From NCBI GenBank assembly GCA_002294405.1, contig DBFP01000009.1, forward strand, positions 1-23,712: a stretch of 23,712 nucleotides of DNA. The letters run 5' to 3'. This document shows positions 9,785-15,898 of the stretch, in pieces. Within the stretch, counting starts at the first letter, position 1. Each line of letters opens with the position of its first letter. The position numbers and the translations under genes were made by a program. A model generated the notes under the pieces. It had not been told where the DNA came from. It worked only from the letters and a program-made list of their open reading frames with translations, and did not search any database. This stretch comes from Anaerolineales bacterium UBA877. GTDB taxonomy: Bacteria; Chloroflexota; Anaerolineae; Anaerolineales; Villigracilaceae.

Positions 9785-9876
9785 GGTTCGTCTCCTTTTA
9801 TTGCATAAATATAGCATAGAGTTGAAAAAAGGGGGATACATTAAAACATTAAACAAATAGAGAGTATTATTTATCC

Positions 9877-9905
9877 TTGCTTGCTGGTTTCCCAACGACT
9901 ATAAT
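9877..9905 (+). promoter_or_regulatory. promoter of the ferredoxin-NADP reductase-like gene
   Basis: TTGCTT, a 17-bp spacer and TATAAT, 27 bp before the start codon, with AGGAG at 9921-9925 as the ribosome site. Confidence 0.7.
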
Positions 9906-9932
9906 TCCTGAAATTTAATCAGGAGATCCTGG

Positions 9933-11267
9933 ATGGTGGATTCTAAATACATGGTTGCGGTGATCGGAGCTGGACCCGCTGGTCTTTTCGCCGCTCGAAA
10001 GCTGGCTGAGGGAGGCGCGCGGGTTTTGCTATTCAATCGTGATATTAAACCAGGCGGCCTGGCTGAATATGGGATCTATTGGGATAAATTCAAGATGAAA
10101 CAGGGTTTGCGCAACCAATTCAAGCAAATCCTTTCGATACCCCAGGTAGATTATTATGGAAATGTGACCGTATGTTGCGGGGGGAATATTGTCCTTGAAG
10201 ATCTGCTGGATTCCGGCTTTCAAGCCGTGCTGGTTGCCACCGGCGCACAAGGGACCAAGTGGCTGCGCATGCCTGGAGAAAACCTGCCGGGGGTTTACCA
10301 TGCAAAAAACATCGCCTTTCACTATAATCTTTTACCCCCGTTCAGCGGGAAGAAATATTTGCTTGGAAGACACGTAGCGGTTGTGGGAGCGGGGAATGTA
10401 ATGATGGATATTGCCCACTATTTAATCCGGGACTGCAAGGTTGATGAGGTGGTGGCAGTCGTCCGCCGGGGGCCGGCAGATGTGAAGTTCACACGCAAAG
10501 AGATGGAAGGGGTGGCGGCCAACCTGGATTTAGAGGCACTCGACAAGGAATTTATCCGGGTCTCCCCCAGCATGCAGGCGGCCAAACAAGACCCGGCGGC
10601 TGCCAAGGCTGCTTTCATCGATGCGTTACCAAGGGCAATCGAGCCGGTCTCACAAACACGTTTCCGCTTTGAATTCCTGGCCACACCAGTCCGCATTATG
10701 GGAGATTGGATGAGCGGTGTAACCGGGCTGAAAGTTGAAGACAATATGCTTGTATCCGTGGATGGGACCGTAAAAGCCAGGGGCACAGGTAATACTCACC
10801 AGATCGAAGCAGACACTGTCATTTTTGCCATTGGCGATACCGTGGACCGGGATTTCTGCATGCCAATATATAACGATATATATTTAACTGTAAAAGATCC
10901 TCGCTTCCCAGTGGACAAGCTTTCGTATGAAGCCTTCAACCCAGATTCCAACCAGCCCATAGAGAGAATATTCCTGGCTGGCTGGGCACGACAGGCCAGC
11001 ACCGGCCTGGTCGGGTATGCCCGCAGGGACGGTGAAAATGCCGCAGAAGCGATCCTTGCGTACCTCCAGACCCAACTGCCAATGCGAGACCTGGATAATG
11101 TGGTCGAGAAATTTGAGCAGCGTCTCGAGGAGACACACCAGCGGGTGGTGAACAAAACCCACCTGGCGAAGTTGGAGGAAGTTGAAAAGACTGAAGCGCT
11201 GAGGCAGGGGGTGGAGGAATTCAAATTTCCGACAAACGATGAAATGTTCACCGCAATGGGCTTTTGA
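9933..11267 (+). CDS. FAD-dependent ferredoxin/adrenodoxin-NADP reductase-like oxidoreductase
   Basis: A 444-residue flavoprotein. VIGAGPAGLFAA (about 10-21) is the FAD dinucleotide fold; VVGAGNVMMDIA (about 150-161) is the NAD(P) fold, followed by VVRRGP, whose arginines suggest NADPH preference. FAIGDTVD and FLAGWARQASTGLVGYARRDGE close the flavin site as in adrenodoxin reductase/FprA and the GltD superfamily. The expected role is electron transfer between NADPH and a ferredoxin in the cytoplasm. No Fe-S motif is present in the chain. The C-terminal 75 residues are a charged, helical extension. The start is set by AGGAG seven bases upstream. The partner ferredoxin is unknown; the one at 20343-20609 is in a different operon. 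Confidence 0.85.
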   Translation: MVDSKYMVAVIGAGPAGLFAARKLAEGGARVLLFNRDIKPGGLAEYGIYWDKFKMKQGLRNQFKQILSIPQVDYYGNVTVCCGGNIVLEDLLDSGFQAVLVATGAQGTKWLRMPGENLPGVYHAKNIAFHYNLLPPFSGKKYLLGRHVAVVGAGNVMMDIAHYLIRDCKVDEVVAVVRRGPADVKFTRKEMEGVAANLDLEALDKEFIRVSPSMQAAKQDPAAAKAAFIDALPRAIEPVSQTRFRFEFLATPVRIMGDWMSGVTGLKVEDNMLVSVDGTVKARGTGNTHQIEADTVIFAIGDTVDRDFCMPIYNDIYLTVKDPRFPVDKLSYEAFNPDSNQPIERIFLAGWARQASTGLVGYARRDGENAAEAILAYLQTQLPMRDLDNVVEKFEQRLEETHQRVVNKTHLAKLEEVEKTEALRQGVEEFKFPTNDEMFTAMGF

Positions 11268-11470
11268 AGTTAATTTCAATCCATCTCGTCGAGTTGGGAA
11301 CCAAATGCACATGAGGCGGCAATCAAGAGGGGATAGGATCAGCATTAACCATAATTCCCAACGCAATTTTCTACCAATTTAAGCAACACATAGAATTTGT
11401 AAAAAGTGGGAGGTACTCTTTTAATTTGTTAAGTACTTGTAAGTATCGAATTGACAGGGTGCGTGTTTTA

Positions 11471-11498
11471 TTGTCAGGAATATAAAGTTACCGATAAT
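11471..11498 (+). promoter_or_regulatory. promoter of the 53-residue membrane protein
   Basis: TTGTCA, a 16-bp spacer and GATAAT, ending 35 bp before the ATG. A nearby TTGACA at 11452-11457 has no well-spaced -10. Confidence 0.5.
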
Positions 11499-11533
11499 TA
11501 TCAATAGTATGTATTTGTTGGAAGGAGAATCCC

Positions 11534-11695
11534 ATGTCCCCTTATACCATAGTCGTAATTTTATTCTTGTCGTCCTTATTTTTCATTTTAAGCATCATCC
11601 CTCTCCTTGAATCCCAATCTGGTACGGATACCTCCCATCGTTCCCCCGGAGGAAAGAAAAAATCCGGTCGATTGCATGGATTGCGAAAAATCTGA
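11534..11695 (+). CDS. small single-pass membrane protein (53 aa), unknown function
   Basis: A short reading frame with a strong ribosome site (GGAAGGAG, six bases before ATG). The protein starts MSPYTIVVILFLSSLFFILS, so residues about 4-25 form one transmembrane helix. The tail is short, hydrophilic and basic (SPGGKKKSGRLHGLRKI), probably facing the cytoplasm by the positive-inside rule. It has its own likely promoter (11471-11498) and ends 70 bp before a strong terminator, so it forms a complete small transcription unit. No family is recognised; function unknown. Confidence 0.6.
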   Translation: MSPYTIVVILFLSSLFFILSIIPLLESQSGTDTSHRSPGGKKKSGRLHGLRKI

Positions 11696-11765
11696 ACAAA
11701 TTCATTTTGATTTCCCACCCGGGTGTTGGGAAAAGAATTAAGTATTAAATCAAAGGACACCAATA

Positions 11766-11805
11766 AAAAACAAAAGAGCGGCCCGGAGGCCGCTCTTTTG
11801 TTTTT
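11766..11805. terminator. bidirectional Rho-independent terminator
   Basis: A perfect 18-bp stem (11766-11783 with 11788-11805, GC core GAGCGGCC/GGCCGCTC) around loop CGGA, with A-run on one side and T-run on the other. It serves the rightward small gene and the leftward purB, and overlaps the last bases of the purB stop codon. Confidence 0.95.
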
Positions 11806-13204
11806 AATGCATATAATTTATTATATATTCCTGGATACTTTTTGCCAGCGCCTTGGCTCGTCTCGGGGCATCCCCAACATGAGACGTGGCTTGCATCAGT
11901 GAGTGGACTTCCGCTTCGGATAGATATTCGGATATCTCCGCATCCCGGCACAAATCTGCTACCAGGGGATTCTCCTTCCCCATCCTGGTAAACTCCCAAG
12001 CCTTGAGAGAATGGGATCGAATCCTCTCATGCATTTCCTGACGGTCCGCGCCAGCCTTTACCATGGCGATCAACACCCGTTCTGTTCCTGCGAACGGACC
12101 GTAAACTTCCAGGTTGCGTTTCATGGCAGCCTGGTCAATGCGCAATCTGGATAAAATGGTGTTCGCAGTGCGGAGAAGCTCATCCGTGACAAGGCAGGCT
12201 TCAGGGAGTAAAATTCGCCGGTTGGCAGAGTCGTCCAGCGTGCGTTCGAGCAATGAATTGGCTGCATTATCCCACGCAATCCCCTGAAGGGATGCTAAAT
12301 AGCGAGCCAGTGAGTTGATTTTTTCTGCGCGGATTGGGTTGCGTTTAAAGGGCATGGCTGACGAACCGACCTGTTTCTCACCGAATGGTTCAGCAAGTTC
12401 ACCGATGGAGGGGGACTGCAGGATACGCAAATCGAAAGCCATTTTATGAAGAGAAGCGCCCAACCCTGCCAATGTTGAAACAAAATCATAGTCCTGTTTG
12501 CGAGGATATACCTGGGAGGAAACTGGAAAAAAAGGCAGGTTAATTCTCTTGGAAAGCTTTCCTTCGAATTCTTCCAGCGAGTCCGCACCCAGTAGATCTG
12601 CGAAACTAGCAGATGTGCCAACCGCTCCTTTAAATCCTTTTCCCCTGATTCCGGAGGCTTGATCCTTTATCTTTTTATAATCAGACAACAAATCTTGTCC
12701 ATACAAAGCGAGCCGGTAACCAAGGGTGGATGGTTCAGCAGGCTGCAAATGGGTGAAGGCAATCAACGGGGTGTCGGCCCATTTTTCGATAAGCAGGCTG
12801 ATGGTTTCCAAAAGGGACGAGAGGCTTTTTAGAAGGATTTCAAGCCCTGACCGCATACGCAAAGCGTCGGTATTATCTTCGATGTCTGTTGACGTTGCAC
12901 CCAGGTGGATGATTCCCCCACCCACTGGACATTGTTCAGTAAATGTTCGCAACTCCGCCATCAGATCATGCTGGATATCAGCCTCAATTTCCATGGACCG
13001 GGCAAGGTTAATTTCCGACATATGAATACGGAGATCAGCAACCTGTTCGGGTTTTACCAGCCCGTATTCAGATTGGACCTCAGCCAGGGCGACCCACATC
13101 TGTCTCCAAAGCAAGCGCTTGTTTTTTTCACTCCACAACTGGCGCATGGGTGGCGTGCCGTAGCGCCATGTAAAAGGGGATAGATATGTATCGAAATCAG
13201 GCAT
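11804..13204 (-). CDS. purB: adenylosuccinate lyase
   Basis: A 466-residue member of the fumarase/aspartase superfamily that cleaves adenylosuccinate to AMP and SAICAR to AICAR plus fumarate in purine synthesis. IHLGATSTDIEDN (about 98-110) has the substrate-binding TS(T)D segment; FTHLQPAEPSTLG (about 148-160) has the acid His; the flexible signature loop is GSSAMPFKRNPI (about 284-295), with the catalytic Ser. Length is usual. The start ATG 13204 has AGGA eight bases upstream. It is alone in its transcript, bounded by the bidirectional terminator. Confidence 0.96.
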   Translation of the reverse strand: MPDFDTYLSPFTWRYGTPPMRQLWSEKNKRLLWRQMWVALAEVQSEYGLVKPEQVADLRIHMSEINLARSMEIEADIQHDLMAELRTFTEQCPVGGGIIHLGATSTDIEDNTDALRMRSGLEILLKSLSSLLETISLLIEKWADTPLIAFTHLQPAEPSTLGYRLALYGQDLLSDYKKIKDQASGIRGKGFKGAVGTSASFADLLGADSLEEFEGKLSKRINLPFFPVSSQVYPRKQDYDFVSTLAGLGASLHKMAFDLRILQSPSIGELAEPFGEKQVGSSAMPFKRNPIRAEKINSLARYLASLQGIAWDNAANSLLERTLDDSANRRILLPEACLVTDELLRTANTILSRLRIDQAAMKRNLEVYGPFAGTERVLIAMVKAGADRQEMHERIRSHSLKAWEFTRMGKENPLVADLCRDAEISEYLSEAEVHSLMQATSHVGDAPRRAKALAKSIQEYIINYMH

Positions 13205-13568
13205 TGCATTTAATCCTATTTACGCACATTTACAGCTTGAGGAAGGTATCCAGAAAAGCCATTTTGTGAAATGTTGAAAATTCGAATTGCGGTGATGCAA
13301 TCGGCCATCAGTATCTTGCTTGCAACAGGCGGCTTCCTGCCAGCTTGGTTCCCGAATTCCTTTTACACATTTATAAATCTGGATCCATTTGTACTCAAGA
13401 AAGAAGCATTGAATGATTATATCCCCTTCATTATCTGAGAATCGTATTTTCTTCATTATTTACATAATGCCTTGAGGCAAAAATTTAGCGGAATTGATAA
13501 ATAAGAAATATTACCCATTACAGAGAGGGAAGTGAACACATCTAATTAATGAGAAGGATGTTATCCGC
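13205..13568. other. divergent intergenic region between purB and the CopG-type regulator
   Basis: About 360 bp. It contains only weak reading frames on either strand with no ribosome sites. I see no tRNA, riboswitch (including no recognisable purine-riboswitch core) or strong hairpin. The purB promoter must lie here but I cannot place it. Confidence 0.5.
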
Positions 13569-13596
13569 TTGACAATCGGATCATTTTGAATATAAT
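13569..13596 (+). promoter_or_regulatory. consensus sigma-70 promoter of the CopG-type regulator
   Basis: Perfect TTGACA and perfect TATAAT separated by 16 bp. The expected RNA start falls inside the tandem repeat described in the next entry. Confidence 0.85.
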
Positions 13597-13622
13597 ACCA
13601 TCCATATACCATCCATATGGAT
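13595..13622 (+). promoter_or_regulatory. tandem 11-bp repeat plus palindrome, candidate autoregulatory operator
   Basis: ATACCATCCAT occurs twice head to tail (13595-13605, 13606-13616). The second copy runs into the 12-bp palindrome ATCCATATGGAT (13611-13622). One repeat per helical turn is the arrangement that ribbon-helix-helix dimers bind cooperatively. It overlaps the -10 end and the transcription start, so bound protein would block transcription. Confidence 0.6.
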
Positions 13623-13637
13623 GATAAGGAGATGATA

Positions 13638-14024
13638 ATGCCAGATACTGAAAAAATCACCATCAATATGTCTGCTGTGGATCTGGGAAAGATAGACTTG
13701 CTCGTTCAAGAGAGCCTGTATTCGAACCGTACAGATTTTATCAGGACAGCCATCCGGAACCTGTTGGATAAACATAATATTGAAATACAGCAATCTGTCA
13801 CGCGTAATTCGTATGTGATCGGCGCGCTGATTTACGACAAAAGTGATTTTGAAAAGCTCAGGTCAAAGGGTGCAAGGATAAAGATGACCATAATCGGATT
13901 CTTGCTTCTTGACAATGATATCTCTGCGAAGCTGGCAGGGGAGGTGGTTGAATCAGTCCAGGTGCGGGGAATTTTTCACGCAAGCGACGAAGTCAAAGCC
14001 GCGCTTGCAGACCGGATGAAATAA
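13638..14024 (+). CDS. CopG/ribbon-helix-helix family transcriptional regulator
   Basis: A 128-residue protein. Residues 1-46 fit the RHH fold: a strand KITINMSAVDLGKID, then two helices with SNRTDFIRTAIRNLLDKH. The rest (about 50-128: VIGALIYDKSDFEKLRSKGARIKMTIIGFLLL) alternates strand and helix and may be a ligand or oligomerisation domain, loosely like the ACT half of NikR. It lacks NikR's clustered His/Cys nickel ligands, so it is not called NikR. The start is ATG 13638 because AAGGAG lies six bases upstream; ATG 13617 is within the operator. It converges on the cytochrome genes. Its own promoter region is the most likely target; control of the cytochromes is only a guess. Confidence 0.85.
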   Translation: MPDTEKITINMSAVDLGKIDLLVQESLYSNRTDFIRTAIRNLLDKHNIEIQQSVTRNSYVIGALIYDKSDFEKLRSKGARIKMTIIGFLLLDNDISAKLAGEVVESVQVRGIFHASDEVKAALADRMK

Positions 14025-14094
14025 TCTTTGCATTTCCCGTTTATTTCTCTGTAATTCCAAAGGATTTTCACAAAACAGAACTTTGTATTTGGCG

Positions 14095-15642
14095 TTAATT
14101 CCCGGGATTATTGCTGCCGTGGCATTTGAGACATGTATACGTTGAATAGTTATTCGGGTGGCAGTCCGCGCATGTAGCCTGTTGGTGGTAGGCACAATTT
14201 CCCTCACACCCGCTCGAATGAATAAAATTGGAGCTCCAATTGGAGGTACCATGGCATTGGGAACAATTAGTGCTTATTCCAGCATGGGTGGCGGGTGCGG
14301 AGTGACAGGAAACACAAGCCGCGGAAAGCCCGCGAAAAGCTCCACGGGAATGACACTGAAAGCAGCTCAGGCTTGTATGCGCCCCGGTCAAGGCGAACCC
14401 AACACGGGAATGATTAAAAGTTGCCGGTTTCCAGGCGATGGTGGAGTGGCAGGCACCACAATCCGTTCCAAACTGACCAGAATGAGCATCCTTGGAGGCA
14501 TGACATGAAAAGCAGTCGGTGGGCGTGCCCTGCAGAACATGGTTAACATGGCAGGACAGACAAGGGACAGTGATGTGTTTTCCTGTTAATTTAAATGTTG
14601 ATAAATTATGATCAAAAGTTGCTGTTGTCCAGCCATCTGCTGTGTGACAGGAATCACACTTGGTTCCCAGGCGACCTTCATGTACATCTTTCTGGGCGTG
14701 ACAGGAAATGCAGTCTGTGGGTGTTCCCTGGAGTACATGATTAACGTGGCAATCTGCACACGGTGTACGGATATGTTGCCCAACCAATTTAAATGCAGCC
14801 AGGTTGTGATCAAATGAGGCTGGTATCCAACCCCCTGTTGTATGGCAAGATTCACAATTTGACCCAAGCCTGTTTAAGTGTACATCATTCTCCAGGTGGC
14901 AAGAAACGCAACCAGTCGAGGTGGATTGAAGATCCGACAGGTCCCGTGCAGTTGGGTGACATTGCGCACATGCAACCTGAATATGTTTCCCCGACAACTT
15001 GAAATTTACATTATCGTGATTGAATAAATGACCATAGGTTTCCACTCCATCGTGACATGCAAGACAATCATTACCGAAATCCAAAACATGTTTTTTTATT
15101 TTATCCCCGCTAATTTGGGAGTGGCATCTGGTGCAAATCCCCTGGTCATACCTGGAGTAGTCATTGGCATGGCAATCCTTGCAAGTGAAGGACGAACCGT
15201 CAGTCTTATGCTGGTGGGCGGAAAGTGAATACCCGAATGAATTATGCTGGAAGTCGATATTCACCAGGTCAGTCAGTGGGGAGTTGGGACCTCGATGATC
15301 CGGGTGACAATCACGACAGGTCAGGTTGGGGTCGCTTTGCTGCAACTGCCCATGCAAGGGTGACGAGGTGGAAAATTGGATTGATACGTCGCCGTGACAG
15401 ACCACACACCTGTCAGCCATGGTGGAGGTGTTCCAGAATGGAGCATGGCACAAACTGCACTGACCTGAAATTTCTGCATGGGATCTGACGTTGCCTATGG
15501 GTGTTCCAGATTGAGCATTTAGCGCCCCTGGACTGAATAATATCCCACCCTTCGCGATCGCCAATCCTGTGACAATGACGGCGGTAAGCAGTGCAGCCAG
15601 CAATCCGAAAGATGTCACACACCCTTGGGGAGGATTTTTCAT
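14095..15642 (-). CDS. 20-heme c-type cytochrome, N-terminally anchored
   Basis: About 515 residues with 20 CXXCH heme-attachment motifs. The N-terminus has one hydrophobic helix (about 11-33) and no clear cleavage site, so it is probably an anchored extracytoplasmic protein. Hemes 1-8 form an N-terminal block. Then come two full 66-residue units plus a partial one, with the pattern W..(N/D)H..GxH..CXXCH..GTPTDC.SCH..H..CXXCH, and a C-terminal block. An atypical CEGNCAYH lies near the end. It aligns along its length with the neighbouring 35-heme protein, gap-free up to the first heme, and is its paralog, shorter by exactly five units. The frame is open to TTG 15648, but AGG six bases before ATG 15642 and the matching MKN start of the paralog favour 15642. 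Role: multi-step electron transfer outside the membrane. Confidence 0.93.
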   Translation of the reverse strand: MKNPPQGCVTSFGLLAALLTAVIVTGLAIAKGGILFSPGALNAQSGTPIGNVRSHAEISGQCSLCHAPFWNTSTMADRCVVCHGDVSIQFSTSSPLHGQLQQSDPNLTCRDCHPDHRGPNSPLTDLVNIDFQHNSFGYSLSAHQHKTDGSSFTCKDCHANDYSRYDQGICTRCHSQISGDKIKKHVLDFGNDCLACHDGVETYGHLFNHDNVNFKLSGKHIQVACAQCHPTARDLSDLQSTSTGCVSCHLENDVHLNRLGSNCESCHTTGGWIPASFDHNLAAFKLVGQHIRTPCADCHVNHVLQGTPTDCISCHAQKDVHEGRLGTKCDSCHTADGWTTATFDHNLSTFKLTGKHITVPCLSCHVNHVLQGTPTDCFSCHASKDAHSGQFGTDCGACHSTIAWKPATFNHSRVGFALTGAHTSLSCFQCHSRGAFRGLSAACVSCHSAPATHAGISTNCSQCHGTSNWSSNFIHSSGCEGNCAYHQQATCADCHPNNYSTYTCLKCHGSNNPGN

Positions 15643-15797
15643 CACCAACCTGCGTCAAAAAAGTGCATGATCCAGGTCCTTTCCGGAATAGATATTGGCT
15701 GCCAATATCATCATCTGCTATTGGCGAGTAAATCCAACCAGATCCGTACTTGAAGATCTCCTAGAAACATGGGAAATATATTCGGGTACTTCAGAGG

Positions 15798-15834
15798 GAT
15801 TCCACCACATTGCATTCTATTATACGGTGGAATC
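15798..15834 (-). promoter_or_regulatory. inverted repeat enclosing a -10-like box upstream of the 20-heme gene
   Basis: GATTCCACC (798-806 side) and GGTGGAATC (826-834 side) form a perfect 9-bp dyad with a 19-base spacer. Read leftward, the spacer begins with G then TATAAT. It lies between the two cytochrome genes, about 155 bp before the 20-heme start. It could be a regulator site over an internal promoter or a hairpin in the intercistronic RNA. No good -35 is seen and no T-run follows. Confidence 0.4.
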
Positions 15835-15898
15835 AGAAAAGGAATTAACGTCCAGTAATCAAAGTGGGATAATTTTTGATACCAGTGTGGTCCTGGAA

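Noticed and set aside
9228..9860. 210-codon open frame on the plus strand
   Set aside because: Antisense to the anchored protein gene, which has a strong ribosome site and coupled neighbours; low-complexity composition explains the open frame.
9785..9895. 37-codon N-terminal extension of the anchored protein
   Set aside because: AAAGGAG seven bases before ATG 9784 fixes the start; the extension has no ribosome site and would overlap the divergent promoter zone.
13220..13456. 78-codon open frame on the minus strand upstream of purB
   Set aside because: Unusual composition (many Cys, Trp), no ribosome site, no recognisable family.
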